Assembly: GCF_001314325.1 (NCBI RefSeq)
Contig: NZ_CP009429.1
Span: forward strand, 2,604,501-2,668,500
DNA: 64,000 bases
Direction: 5' to 3'
Source of the DNA: Sphingopyxis macrogoltabida
Lineage (GTDB): Bacteria > Pseudomonadota > Alphaproteobacteria > Sphingomonadales > Sphingomonadaceae
Shown here: piece by piece, positions 53,055-62,552 of the stretch
How positions within the stretch are numbered: the first letter of the stretch is position 1
Layout of the letters: the number at the start of each line of letters is the position of its first letter
Position numbers and translations under genes: made by a program
Notes under the pieces: model-generated
Told to the model about the DNA's origin: nothing
What the model saw: only the letters and a program-made list of their open reading frames with translations
Database searches by the model: none

Positions 53055-54463
53055 CCGACGACAGCAAGCGCGATGAAACTCTCGACGACTTCCTCGGCGT
53101 CAAGCCCGCCAGTCCGTGGGTGCGGCGCGGCAAATGGATCGGCGTCGCGCTGCTGGCGCTCCTCTTCCTGTTCGTCCTCTATCGCTGTTTCGGCCCCGAC
53201 GACGCGGTGCGTTATTCGACCGAGGAGGTGCGCAAGGGCGCGCTGACCGTCACCGTCTCCGCGACCGGCAACATCAAGCCGATCAACCAGGTCGATGTCG
53301 GTTCGGAACAGTCGGGGCTGATCACCAACGTCTATGTCGATGTGAACGACCGTGTGACGAAGGGCCAGTTGCTCGCGTCGCTCGACACCGCGCGTCTGCA
53401 GGATTCGGTCGTCCAGGCCGAAGCGAGCCTCGCCGCCGCCAATGCCAATGTCGGCGAGGCGCAGGCGACGCTGGCACAGGCAGGCGCGAACCTCGCGCGG
53501 CAGGAAGAGGTGTTCCGCCTGTCGGGCGGCCGCGTACCGTCGAAAACCGAGCTCGACGCGGCGCGCGCCGATCAGAAACGCGCCGTCGCGTCGCTCGCCG
53601 CGTCGCGCGCGCAGGTGGCGCAGCAACGCGCCGCGCTCGGCACCGCGCAGACCAATTTGTCGAAGGCGCGCATCTATTCGCCGGTCACCGGCGTCGTGCT
53701 GTCGCGCGATATCGAACCCGGCCAGACCGTCGCTGCCTCGCTCAACGCGCCGGTGCTGTTCACGATCGCCGAGGATCTGAGCCAGATGGAACTCGAAGTG
53801 TCGATCGACGAGGCCGACGTCGGCCAGGTGAAGGAAGGCCAGGACGCGACCTTCACCGTCGATGCCTTTCCCGGCCAGCGTTTTCCGGCGAAGATCACCC
53901 GCGTCAACGTCGGATCGAACAACAGCGGCAGTTCGTCCTCTTCCTCGTCGTCGGGCTCGTCGGCGAGCAGCGCGAGTTCGGGCAATGTCGTCGCCTACAC
54001 CGCGATCCTGTCGGTCGACAATGCCAAGCAGGAATTGCGTCCCGGGATGACCGCGACCGCCGATATCTTGACCATGCACAAGCAGAACGTGCTGCTGATC
54101 GCCAACGCCGCGCTGCGCTTCCGTCCCGCGCAGGCGGACGGCGCCGGCGCGTCGAGCGGCGGGATCACCGGCGCGCTCGTCCCCCGCCGGCCGCGGCGCG
54201 GCGGCGACCGGCCGGCACGCACGGTCACCGCCGACCGGGGGGCGCAGCAGACGGTCTATATCCTCAGCGCCGAAGGGCAACCGCAGCCGATGCAGATCAC
54301 CACCGGCGACACCAACGGCAGCCTTACCGAGGTGACATCGGGCAGCCTGCGCACCGGCACGAAGGTCATCACCGGCCAGCTTTCGGACGGATCGTCAGGT
54401 GGATCGGGCGGCGGGTCCGGCGGATCAGGCGGCGGACGACGCGGCGGTGGCGGCGGCGGCTGA
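53051..54463 (+). CDS. MacA-like periplasmic adaptor (HlyD family)
   Basis: A 470-residue membrane-fusion protein. One N-terminal membrane anchor (WIGVALLALLFLFVLYRCF, about 29-47) precedes the VTVSATGNIKPINQVDVGSEQSG lipoyl half. A long coiled-coil hairpin (about 115-215) is followed by beta-barrel segments (ARIYSPVTGVVLSRDIEPGQTV). A Ser-rich insert sits at about 298-317 and a Gly-rich tail at the C-terminus. It links MacB and NodT. It is coupled to NodT by ATGA and followed 4 bases later by the ATPase. Confidence 0.93.
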   Translation: MTDDSKRDETLDDFLGVKPASPWVRRGKWIGVALLALLFLFVLYRCFGPDDAVRYSTEEVRKGALTVTVSATGNIKPINQVDVGSEQSGLITNVYVDVNDRVTKGQLLASLDTARLQDSVVQAEASLAAANANVGEAQATLAQAGANLARQEEVFRLSGGRVPSKTELDAARADQKRAVASLAASRAQVAQQRAALGTAQTNLSKARIYSPVTGVVLSRDIEPGQTVAASLNAPVLFTIAEDLSQMELEVSIDEADVGQVKEGQDATFTVDAFPGQRFPAKITRVNVGSNNSGSSSSSSSSGSSASSASSGNVVAYTAILSVDNAKQELRPGMTATADILTMHKQNVLLIANAALRFRPAQADGAGASSGGITGALVPRRPRRGGDRPARTVTADRGAQQTVYILSAEGQPQPMQITTGDTNGSLTEVTSGSLRTGTKVITGQLSDGSSGGSGGGSGGSGGGRRGGGGGG

Positions 54464-54467
54464 CGCG

Positions 54468-55190
54468 ATGGCCGATCCGATCATTCGTCTGCGCGGGATC
54501 GTCAAGACCTATGGCGAAGGGCCGACCGCCTTTCAGGCGCTGAAGGGCATCGACCTTGACATCGGCGCGGGCGATTTCGTCGCGGTGATGGGGGCATCGG
54601 GATCGGGCAAGTCGACGACGATGAACATCCTCGGCTGCCTCGATGTGCCGACGCGCGGCGAATATCTGTTTCGCGGCCACCATGTCGAGGCGCTGACGCG
54701 CGACGAGCGCGCCCTGCTGCGCCGCAAATATTTCGGCTTCGTCTTTCAGGGCTTCAACCTGCTGTCGCGCACCAGCGCGCTCGAAAATGTCGAACTGCCG
54801 CTCGTCTATCGCGGCGATCCGAAGGCGGAGCGGCACGAGGCGGCGATGGCGGCGCTCGACAAGGTCGGGCTCAAGGACTGGTGGGATCATACCCCGGCCG
54901 AATTGTCGGGCGGGCAGCAACAGCGCGTGGCGATTGCCCGCGCGATCGTGACCCGGCCGCAGGTGTTGCTCGCCGACGAACCGACGGGCAATCTCGATTC
55001 CGAACGCTCGGTCGAGATCATGGAATTGCTGTCCGACCTCAACCGGAACAGTGGCATTACCGTGCTGATGGTGACGCACGAACCCGACATGGCCGAATTC
55101 GCGCGCACCCTCGTCCATTTCAAGGACGGGCTGGTCGAGCGGATCGAAACCAACGCGCACCCGCCGGGGCTTGCGGAGCAAGGCGCGTGA
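54468..55190 (+). CDS. MacB-type ABC transporter ATP-binding protein
   Basis: A 240-residue ATPase. It has Walker A GASGSGKST (about residues 43-51), the Q-loop QGFNLL, the signature LSGGQQQR, Walker B VLLADEPTGNLD and the H-loop HEP. It belongs to the MacB/LolD subfamily, which drives mechanical export without pumping substrate across the inner membrane. Start ATG 54468, 4 bases after the adaptor stop. The stop overlaps the permease start by 4 bases (GTGA). Confidence 0.94.
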   Translation: MADPIIRLRGIVKTYGEGPTAFQALKGIDLDIGAGDFVAVMGASGSGKSTTMNILGCLDVPTRGEYLFRGHHVEALTRDERALLRRKYFGFVFQGFNLLSRTSALENVELPLVYRGDPKAERHEAAMAALDKVGLKDWWDHTPAELSGGQQQRVAIARAIVTRPQVLLADEPTGNLDSERSVEIMELLSDLNRNSGITVLMVTHEPDMAEFARTLVHFKDGLVERIETNAHPPGLAEQGA

Positions 55191-56395
55191 TCGGCACGAC
55201 CTTCTTCCTCGCGCTGCGTTCGATCCGCCGCCACGTGCTGCGTTCCTTCCTCACCGTGCTCGGCATCGTCATCGGCGTCGCCGCGGTGGTGACGATGGTC
55301 ACGCTCGGCAATGCGACGACCGCCGCGGTACAGAGCCAGATTTCAGCGCTCGGCACCAACATCCTCCAGATCCGTCCCGGTCAGGGCTTCGGCCGCGGCG
55401 GCGGCGGCCCGCGCCCGCCCGATTTCGAAATGGCCGACCTCGAGGCGATCGCGCAGCAGATCGGCGGCGTGACCGCGGTCGCGCCGCAGGCGCAGACCAG
55501 CGGCACTGCGATCTACGAAGGCGCCAACTGGTCGACGACGGTGAACGGCACCACCGACGCCTATTTCACCGTCCAGCCCTGGCCGCTTGCCGAGGGCCGC
55601 ACCTTCACCCCCGCCGAGGAACAGGCCGGCAAAAGCGTCTGCATCATCGGCAACACGATCCGCCAGAATCTGTTTCGCGGCGGCAGCGCCGTCGGCCAGC
55701 GCTTTCGCATCAAGGGCGTGAGCTGCGACGTCATCGGGGTGCTGTCGACGCGCGGTCAGGCGGGTTTCGGCGGCGATCAGGACGATATCGTGATCATGCC
55801 CGTCAAGGCGGTGCAGCGCCGCTTCACCGGCAATCAGGATATCTCCGTGATGCTCGTCGGGATCGACCAGAATTATGCAAGCGAACAGGTGCAGGCCTCG
55901 ATCACCGACCTGCTGCGCGAGCGGCGCAAGATTACCGACGGCAAGAATGATGATTTCAACATCTTCGACACCAAGCAGATTTCGGAAACGCTGACCGGCA
56001 CGACCACCCTGCTGACGCGGATTGTCGCGGCGGTCGCCGCCATCTCGCTCGTCGTCGGCGGCATCGGCATCATGAACATCATGCTGGTATCGGTCACCGA
56101 ACGCACGCGCGAGATCGGCATCCGGCTCGCGATCGGTGCGGTCGCGCGCGAGGTGCTGATGCAGTTTCTGGTCGAGGCAATCGTCCTCTCGTGCCTCGGC
56201 GGGCTCGCCGGTCTCGTCATCGCGCAGCTCGCGATTGCGATCCTCTCGCCCCTGATGCAGGTGAGCTGGATGTTCGACGCCCAGATCAACGTCATCGCCT
56301 TTGCGATTTCGGCGCTGATCGGCGTCGTCTTCGGCTATTTCCCGGCGCGCCGGGCGGCCAGCCTCAATCCGATCGACGCGCTGCGGCACGAATAG
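55187..56395 (+). CDS. MacB-type ABC transporter permease
   Basis: A 402-residue permease with one N-terminal transmembrane helix (SFLTVLGIVIGVAAVVTMVTLG), a large MacB_PCD periplasmic domain (about 55-280) and three C-terminal helices in the FtsX domain (from AAISLVVGGIGIMNIMLVSV onward, ending PARRAASLNPIDALRHE). It starts at GTG 55187 overlapping the ATPase. With the preceding three genes it forms a MacAB-TolC-type exporter for peptides, lipids or macrolide-like molecules. Confidence 0.93.
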   Translation: MIGTTFFLALRSIRRHVLRSFLTVLGIVIGVAAVVTMVTLGNATTAAVQSQISALGTNILQIRPGQGFGRGGGGPRPPDFEMADLEAIAQQIGGVTAVAPQAQTSGTAIYEGANWSTTVNGTTDAYFTVQPWPLAEGRTFTPAEEQAGKSVCIIGNTIRQNLFRGGSAVGQRFRIKGVSCDVIGVLSTRGQAGFGGDQDDIVIMPVKAVQRRFTGNQDISVMLVGIDQNYASEQVQASITDLLRERRKITDGKNDDFNIFDTKQISETLTGTTTLLTRIVAAVAAISLVVGGIGIMNIMLVSVTERTREIGIRLAIGAVAREVLMQFLVEAIVLSCLGGLAGLVIAQLAIAILSPLMQVSWMFDAQINVIAFAISALIGVVFGYFPARRAASLNPIDALRHE

Positions 56396-56397
56396 GG

Positions 56398-57639
56398 ATG
56401 AGCACTTCCGGAAATAGGCCCGGGCGACGGGCAGTGCTGGCCGGATCCGCAGCGCTGATCGCCGGCGGCTCGGCGCCTGCCGGTGCGCGGCCGGCGCCCG
56501 GATGCGCGGACAGCAACACGGTCTGGGTGCCGTCTGCGGAACTGGTTCGCGAAATTCCGCGGCTCATGCAGATCGCCGGGGTGCCCGGCATCGCCATCGC
56601 GGTCGTCGACCGCGGGGCGCTCGTCTGGAGCGAGGGCTTCGGGGTCAAAAACGCCCTCACCCGCGAGCCGGTGCGGGAAGATACGTTGTTCGAAGCCGCG
56701 TCGATGACCAAGCCGGTCTTTGCCTATGTCGCGATGCGGCTCGCCGACGAAAAGCGCCTCGATCTCGACCGGCCGCTCGTCGCCTATCGCCGGCCCGCCC
56801 ATTTGGGCGATGACCCCAATCTCGAACAGATCACGGCCCGGCATGTGCTGGCACATTCGACCGGTCTGCCCAACTGGGCTTCGGGGCCGCTGGTCACCAA
56901 CAGCGCCCCCGGATCGGGCTACAGCTATTCGGGCGAAGCCTTCATCTGGCTCCAGCTCGTCGTCGAGAAGATCACCGGCATGGGCCTCGGCAGCGTGATG
57001 CAGGCGAAGCTGTTCGGCCCGGCCGGCATGTCACGGAGCAGTTTCGGCTGGGACCAGGATATCGCGAGGGCGGCGGTCTTCGGCCATTCCGAACCGCCCG
57101 AAGGCGAGCAAATACTCCCTCCCCAGCCGACACGCGAGCTCGGCGACCGGCTGCTGCCGATCGCGGCGAAATGGCACAAGCCGATCGCGTTCTGGACCTA
57201 CGAAGATTCGATCGCGGCGATGCGCGAGGCGGACCCGAAGACGCCGCCGTCGACGCACGACCTGCTGGTCAATTCCGCGGGCGGGCTCCTGATGACGGCT
57301 TCCGACTATGCGAAGTTCATGCTGCTCATGATGGACCGGCGAGCGCGGGCGGACTGGGAGATCGGCGAGGCGGCGCGGCAAGCGATGCTCACCCCGCGGA
57401 CCGAGGTGCGCGGGCGCGATATTTCGCGGGGACTGGGCTGGGAACTCGAGCGATCCCCGGCGGGCCAGCTGTTCCAGCACAGCGGCAGCAATTACGGGAT
57501 CTTCAGAACGCTGGGGGTCGGCGATGCCCGGAGCGGGCGCGCGATCGTCGTCTTTACCAACGGCGCGAACGGGCAAGCGCTCGCATCGCGGATCGTCCGG
57601 GAGGCAACGGGGATCGACCGGTTGAAATCGCTGATCTGA
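56398..57639 (+). CDS. Serine beta-lactamase-fold hydrolase (class C/esterase family)
   Basis: A 413-residue protein with an exported N-terminus (GRRAVLAGSAALIAGGSAPAGA, Tat-like Arg pair). The beta-lactamase-fold SxxK motif is SMTK (Ser102-Lys105), with YSYSGEAF in the Tyr position and HSGSN near residue 362 as the KTG equivalent. Homologues include D-aminopeptidases and esterases, so antibiotic hydrolysis is unproven. It starts 2 bases after the MacB permease stop, so it is probably the last gene of the efflux operon and may act on the exported molecule. Confidence 0.88.
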   Translation: MSTSGNRPGRRAVLAGSAALIAGGSAPAGARPAPGCADSNTVWVPSAELVREIPRLMQIAGVPGIAIAVVDRGALVWSEGFGVKNALTREPVREDTLFEAASMTKPVFAYVAMRLADEKRLDLDRPLVAYRRPAHLGDDPNLEQITARHVLAHSTGLPNWASGPLVTNSAPGSGYSYSGEAFIWLQLVVEKITGMGLGSVMQAKLFGPAGMSRSSFGWDQDIARAAVFGHSEPPEGEQILPPQPTRELGDRLLPIAAKWHKPIAFWTYEDSIAAMREADPKTPPSTHDLLVNSAGGLLMTASDYAKFMLLMMDRRARADWEIGEAARQAMLTPRTEVRGRDISRGLGWELERSPAGQLFQHSGSNYGIFRTLGVGDARSGRAIVVFTNGANGQALASRIVREATGIDRLKSLI

Positions 57640-57667
57640 TCGACGCCAAGGCCGGATCGAGAAATCT

Positions 57668-58450
57668 TCAATAGATGGTATAGCCGCCGTCGATCACGAT
57701 CGCATCGCCCAGATGAAAACTCGAGTGATGGCTGGCGAGATAGACGGCGATGGCCGAAAAATCGTCGCCGTCGCCCCAGCGGCCGACCGGCGCGCGGCTG
57801 ATCACATTGTCGTTGAACTTGTCCCACCCCTGCAACCGCTCGGTCATGTCCGACCGCGTCCAGCCCGGCAGGATGCTGTTGACGCGGATGCCGTGCGGCG
57901 CGAGCTCGACCGCCATGGCGCGCGTCAGCGACAGCACCGCGCCCTTCGTCGCGCCATAATGCTCGTTGCGCGCGGCACCGTGAACGGCAGCGGTGGAAGC
58001 GATCGAGACGAGCGAGCCGCCGCGCTCGCCCGCCTTGCCGCGCTCGATCATGTGCGCCGCCGCCTCGCGCAAGGTGTAGAACACACCATAGACGTTGATC
58101 GACTGCAGCTTGTCGAAATCGGCCTGGCTGATCTCGAACATGTCGCGGCGCGCGATGCCGATGCCGGCGTTCGCAATCGCCTGATCGAGACGGCCGAATT
58201 CTGCGAGGATCGCCGCTATACCCGCTTTCACTGCCGCCTCGTCGGCCACGTCGACCTGCGCGCAGCGGACGGTGCCGCCAAGGGCTTCGAGTTCGGCGAC
58301 CGCCCGCTCGTTCTTGTCGGGCTTGTTGCCCCAGATCACCACCGTCGCGCCGTGCATCGCGAGACCTTTGGCCATGCCGAGGCCGATACCCCCGTTGCCG
58401 CCGGTCACCAGCGCGACCTTGCCCGTCAGGTCGAAAAGCCCCAAAGCCAT
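57668..58450 (-). CDS. Short-chain dehydrogenase/reductase
   Basis: A 260-residue classical SDR. It has VTGGNGGIG (15-23), DVADEAAVK, the NAG at IANAGI and the catalytic Ser...YGATK (SIASTAAVHGAARNEHYGATK). It closes DGGYTIY. It is the most downstream gene of the minus-strand Baeyer-Villiger cluster, 106 bases after the beta-lactamase-fold esterase. It would oxidise a cyclic or secondary alcohol to the ketone that the monooxygenases use. Confidence 0.9.
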   Translation of the reverse strand: MALGLFDLTGKVALVTGGNGGIGLGMAKGLAMHGATVVIWGNKPDKNERAVAELEALGGTVRCAQVDVADEAAVKAGIAAILAEFGRLDQAIANAGIGIARRDMFEISQADFDKLQSINVYGVFYTLREAAAHMIERGKAGERGGSLVSIASTAAVHGAARNEHYGATKGAVLSLTRAMAVELAPHGIRVNSILPGWTRSDMTERLQGWDKFNDNVISRAPVGRWGDGDDFSAIAVYLASHHSSFHLGDAIVIDGGYTIY

Positions 58451-58556
58451 CTTCGTCTCCTAGCGATGCCGGTGCGCGATCCTTTTCTGTCGCGCCGTCA
58501 TCCTTTCCATAAGGCGCCCGCCGCCGGGGTTTCAAGAAGCTACGCCGCTCCGCCCT

Positions 58557-59777
58557 TCACACCCACGCCCCGCTGGCGTTCGAGGCATAGCCGAGCGCGC
58601 GATAGGCGGCGTCGATCAGCAGTTGCGCGCGCGGTCCGACCATGACGCCGGCGCCCATGCGGTTCATCGTATAGCCGAAACCCATGCGCGCGCCGGGATC
58701 GGCGAAACCGATCGAACCGCCGAAGCCGACGTGGCCGAACGCCTCCTCGGACATCAAAAGCGTGCAGTCGACCAGTTCGGGCTGGCTGCGATTATCGGTG
58801 GTCTTCATGAACCCCGACCCGAAACGCATCGGCATCAGCAATGTCGCATCGAGGTGGCTGGCGCTTGCGGTGCGGCCCATCCGCGCCACCGTATCGGCGC
58901 CGAGCAGTTCGCCATTGGCAAGCGCCGAATAGATGGTCGCGAGCCCACGTCCATTGGTCATGCCGTTGAGCGATCCGATCTCGACGCCCCAATAAGCGGG
59001 GTCGTTGCAGTCATAACCGCCATCATTGGTCATCATCAGCGTGAAGGGCGCGGCGGGGTCGGTCTCGATCGCATGATTGGCGCGCGACTTGCCGCCGAAC
59101 AGCGGATCGGCCGGATAGATCATCGGTGCAACGCGGCGATGCTCGCCGGCCGGGAGCCCCAGCCAGAAATCGGCGCCGAGCGGCCCGGCAATCTCGCTGC
59201 GGATATAGTCGCCGAGCGGCACGCCGACCGCGCGGCGGAACAGCCCGCCCACGGTCCATGCATAGGTGTGGCCATGATAGCCGTGACGCGTCCCCGGCAC
59301 CCAGAAGGGCCGCTCGCGCGCGATCCGCTCGCACATATAGTCGAAGTCGGCGAAGCCGCCGGGCCGCACCGGATCACGCAGCGCGGGGACCCCGACCGAA
59401 TGGTCGAGGATCATCGCCACCGTCGCCTCTTCTTTCCCTTCGCAGGCGAATTCGGGCCAGTATTTCGCGACCGGGGCGTCGAGGTCGATATGCCCCTTCT
59501 CGACCGCATGATGCGCCGCGACCGCCGCGATCCCCTTGGTGCTCGACCAGACGATCGAGATTGTCTCGGCATCCCATGCTTCGCCGTCCGCCGTTTTGCG
59601 TCCGCCCCACAGGTCGACGACCGGCCGGCCTTCGTGGAAGATCGCGAGACTTGCGCCGACCTCGCCGCGTTCGTCGAAGTTGGCGGCAAAGAGATCGGCG
59701 AGTTCGGCAAAGGCCGGATCGACCTGCCCCTGCACCGTCCCGGCGGCTATATTCCTGCTGATCGCGTTCATCGTCAT
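58557..59777 (-). CDS. Beta-lactamase-fold esterase (EstB/type VIII-like)
   Basis: A 406-residue serine hydrolase. It has SxxK as SSTK (Ser78-Lys81, WSSTKGIAAVA), LDHSVGVPAL, and the YHGHTYAWTVGGLF segment with the tyrosine. The C-terminal GHVGFGGSIGFADP gives the oxyanion/third motif. It has no signal peptide, fitting cytoplasmic esterases more than beta-lactamases. ATG 59777 is chosen; the open frame above it reads into out-of-family sequence. It lies 31 bases after the first monooxygenase gene and probably hydrolyses the ester/lactone product. Confidence 0.88.
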   Translation of the reverse strand: MTMNAISRNIAAGTVQGQVDPAFAELADLFAANFDERGEVGASLAIFHEGRPVVDLWGGRKTADGEAWDAETISIVWSSTKGIAAVAAHHAVEKGHIDLDAPVAKYWPEFACEGKEEATVAMILDHSVGVPALRDPVRPGGFADFDYMCERIARERPFWVPGTRHGYHGHTYAWTVGGLFRRAVGVPLGDYIRSEIAGPLGADFWLGLPAGEHRRVAPMIYPADPLFGGKSRANHAIETDPAAPFTLMMTNDGGYDCNDPAYWGVEIGSLNGMTNGRGLATIYSALANGELLGADTVARMGRTASASHLDATLLMPMRFGSGFMKTTDNRSQPELVDCTLLMSEEAFGHVGFGGSIGFADPGARMGFGYTMNRMGAGVMVGPRAQLLIDAAYRALGYASNASGAWV

Positions 59778-59808
59778 GTGTGCCTCCGGTTTGAAGGGGC
59801 GGTGCGGC

Positions 59809-61611
59809 TCAGCGAAGCTCTGCCCCGGCAAAGTCCCGCGCCTCGCGCCAGTCGGTGACCATGTCGAGCCAGGCGAACAGACCGCCGGCATAGACGGTGT
59901 CGGTGAGCCCCTTGCCGCGCTGCACCGGCATGCCCTCATTGTTGAAATAGCCCGGCGTGCAGGAGGCGTGAAACGCCACGTCGGCCTCGCGCGCCGCGAC
60001 GATTTCCTCGACATAGGCATCCTCGGCCTCTGCGGTCGCCTCGATCTCGTCGAAGCCGCGGGCGCGGAGCAGTTCGATCGTGCGGGCGATGTGGCGCCCC
60101 TGCCGCAGCATCATCTCGGTATAGTTGATCGTCAGCCCGACATGCACCGTGCCCATCAGGAACAGGTTCGGGAAATTATGGACGAGCACCCCGTGCAGCG
60201 AGCGCGCGCCGTCGCGCCAATGATCGCGCAGCGTGATCCCGCCGCGTCCCGCAAGTTCGTACCCCTTGCGTTCGGACAGGTCGCTCGCGAAACCCGAGGC
60301 GAAGATGATCGCATCGGCGGGATATTCGGTGCCGTCGACGACAAAGCCCGTCGCGGTCAGGCGTTCGAGCCCCGCCGGGCCGCTGACGTCGATCAGTTCG
60401 ACATTGTCGCGGTTGAACGCCGGCAGGTAGAGGTCGTTGAAGGTCGGCCGCTTGCAGAAATAGCGGTACCATGGCTTCAGCAATTCGGCCGCGCTCGCCT
60501 TGCTCACCGTGCGGTCGACCCGCGCGCGGATCTTCTCCATGTAACGAAGGTCGGCGCGCTCGGCCGCCTCCGCCGCGGCTTCGGCCGAAACCTCGTTCCC
60601 GCCCTTATCGCCGCCATAGACGCTCGCCAGTTCGGCGGTCGCGTGCGTCCAGCCGTCGTCGACCAGGTCCTCGTCCTGCTTTCCGCCGAGAACCAATGTC
60701 GAATAGTTGAGCATCCGCCGGTCCTGCCAGCCGGGTTCGAGCGACGCCGCCCAGTCGGGATCGGTCGGCCGGTTCAGCCGCTCGCCGACCACCACCGGCG
60801 TGCGCTGGAGGACATAGAGATGCTCGGTCGAGGGCGCGATATAGGGGACAAGCTGCACCGCCGACGCCCCGGTCCCGACGACCGCCACGCGCTTGCCTTC
60901 GAGCTTGACGCAGTCGCCCGCGTGGCTGCCCCCGGTATAGTCATAGTCCCAGCGGCAGCTATGGAAGACATGCCCCGAAAATTCGTCGAGCCCCGGCAGG
61001 TCGGGGAGTCGCGGCTGGTCCTGCCCGCCGCCCGCCATGACGACGAAGTTGGAGCGGATCGTGTCGCCGCGGTCGGTCGCCACCGTCCAGCGGTCGCCGT
61101 CCGACCAGCGCACGTCGGTGACGCCGGTGTGGAACAGCGCATCGCGATAGAGATCGAAATGCCGCCCCAGCCGCTGCGCATGTTCGAGGATTTCGGGCTG
61201 GTGCGAATATTTCTCCTTCGGGATGTACCCCGTCTCCTCGAGGAACGGCAGATAGATATAAGATTCGACGTCGCACTGCGCGCCGGGATAGCGGTTCCAG
61301 TACCAGACCCCGCCGAAGTCACCCGCCGTGTCGACGATACGGATCGGGCCGATACCGCATTTCTTCATCTCGATTGCGACGATCAACCCGGCAAAGCCCG
61401 CACCGATGACGACGGCATCGACCGCTTCGTTCCGTACCTCGCGCTCGATGCGCGGGATATAGGTGTCGCGAAGATCGATCGCGATCCCGCTGCCCGGCGT
61501 TTGATACGCCGTCCGGTTGCGGCGGCCGCTGCGCCGGTCGCGTTCGGCAGCATATTTGGCGCGCGCCCGATCGAGATCGGGCTCGGGGCTGGTTTGCGGA
61601 TCGTCGAGCAT
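59809..61611 (-). CDS. Baeyer-Villiger-type FAD monooxygenase
   Basis: A 600-residue type I BVMO that inserts oxygen next to a ketone using FAD and NADPH. FAD motif GAGFAG (70-75), GGVWYWNRYPG loop, fingerprint FSGHVFHSCRW (211-221, FxGxxxHxxxW) and NADPH motif GTGASA (246-251) are intact. An approximately 60-residue N-terminal extension precedes the FAD fold, as in 4-hydroxyacetophenone/cyclododecanone-type enzymes. Start ATG 61611. It is followed by esterase and SDR genes and preceded by the HSL esterase, forming one strand-wise unit. Confidence 0.93.
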   Translation of the reverse strand: MLDDPQTSPEPDLDRARAKYAAERDRRSGRRNRTAYQTPGSGIAIDLRDTYIPRIEREVRNEAVDAVVIGAGFAGLIVAIEMKKCGIGPIRIVDTAGDFGGVWYWNRYPGAQCDVESYIYLPFLEETGYIPKEKYSHQPEILEHAQRLGRHFDLYRDALFHTGVTDVRWSDGDRWTVATDRGDTIRSNFVVMAGGGQDQPRLPDLPGLDEFSGHVFHSCRWDYDYTGGSHAGDCVKLEGKRVAVVGTGASAVQLVPYIAPSTEHLYVLQRTPVVVGERLNRPTDPDWAASLEPGWQDRRMLNYSTLVLGGKQDEDLVDDGWTHATAELASVYGGDKGGNEVSAEAAAEAAERADLRYMEKIRARVDRTVSKASAAELLKPWYRYFCKRPTFNDLYLPAFNRDNVELIDVSGPAGLERLTATGFVVDGTEYPADAIIFASGFASDLSERKGYELAGRGGITLRDHWRDGARSLHGVLVHNFPNLFLMGTVHVGLTINYTEMMLRQGRHIARTIELLRARGFDEIEATAEAEDAYVEEIVAAREADVAFHASCTPGYFNNEGMPVQRGKGLTDTVYAGGLFAWLDMVTDWREARDFAGAELR

Positions 61612-61649
61612 CGGGAGGGGCCTTTCGGGAAACGGAGGCGGACGGCCGG

Positions 61650-62534
61650 TCAGGCGTCGGCGAAATGGCGCGACAGGAAGGCGCAGGCACGCGCCAGCGC
61701 TTCGGCGCCCTCGGGAATCGCGGGGAAGAACCACGGCCAGACGTGGATCATGCCGGCGCGCAGCTCGACATCGACGTCGACGTCGGCATCGGCGAGCGAT
61801 TTGGCGAGGTTCAGCGCATCGTCCATCAGCACCTCGGCGGTGCCCGCCTGGATGAAGACCGGCGGGCTGCCGCGAAAATCGGCAAAGGCGGGCGAGATGC
61901 GAGGGTCGCTGACCGGGATATTCCCGGCATAATGAACCGCCATTTTCGCAAGCTGGTCGATGCTGGCGAGCGGGTCGAGCTCGCGCTTGAGCTTGCGCGA
62001 AGTTGCCGTGTCCGACAGGTCGGCCCAGGGCGACATGCAATAGATGCTCGCGGGCAGCGGCCGTGCTTCGAGCAGCAGCTCGGCGAGCAGCGCCATCACC
62101 AGCCCCGCCCCCGCGCTGTCGCCGACGAGCGCGATCTTCTCGTCACCCGCCATCGCCAGCAATTCGCGATAGGCCAGCTTCAGATCGTCGAGCCCGGCCG
62201 GATAGGGATGCTCGGGCGCCAGCCGATAGTCGATCACCGCGACCCGGCTTCCCGTCTGGCGCGCGATCTCGCCGCCGAGGTGGCGGTGCGAGTCCAGCCC
62301 GCCGATGCAATAGCCGCCGCCGTGGACCAGCAGGACGATATGGCGCGGCGCATCAGCGACCGTCAGCCACTCGGCCGGTCGCCCGCCGAGCGTCGCTGTC
62401 TCGACCGCGACGTCGGCCGGCAGCGGGAAGGCGTCGCCCATCGCGCGATAGGCTTCGCGCATCTCGCCGATGTCGGTGGGCATCGGCGACGCGAACAACT
62501 GGTCGACCAGCGCCCGATAGGCTTCACTCGGCAT
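61650..62534 (-). CDS. HSL-family alpha/beta-hydrolase (esterase/lipase)
   Basis: A 294-residue hormone-sensitive-lipase-type esterase. It has HGGGY (71-75) oxyanion motif, YRLAPEHPYPAGLDD, nucleophile GDSAGAG with Ser140, an acid in the AEVLMDDAL region and the catalytic His in GMIHVW. It sits between two Baeyer-Villiger monooxygenase genes on the same strand (38 and 18 bases away), so it probably hydrolyses the ester that they form. Cytoplasmic; no signal peptide. Confidence 0.92.
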   Translation of the reverse strand: MPSEAYRALVDQLFASPMPTDIGEMREAYRAMGDAFPLPADVAVETATLGGRPAEWLTVADAPRHIVLLVHGGGYCIGGLDSHRHLGGEIARQTGSRVAVIDYRLAPEHPYPAGLDDLKLAYRELLAMAGDEKIALVGDSAGAGLVMALLAELLLEARPLPASIYCMSPWADLSDTATSRKLKRELDPLASIDQLAKMAVHYAGNIPVSDPRISPAFADFRGSPPVFIQAGTAEVLMDDALNLAKSLADADVDVDVELRAGMIHVWPWFFPAIPEGAEALARACAFLSRHFADA

Positions 62535-62552
62535 CGTCTTCTCCTTCGGACG

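Noticed and set aside
56398..57639. Beta-lactam resistance gene
   Set aside because: SxxK alone does not show beta-lactamase activity; the YSN and KTG motifs are atypical and the family is mostly esterases and peptidases.
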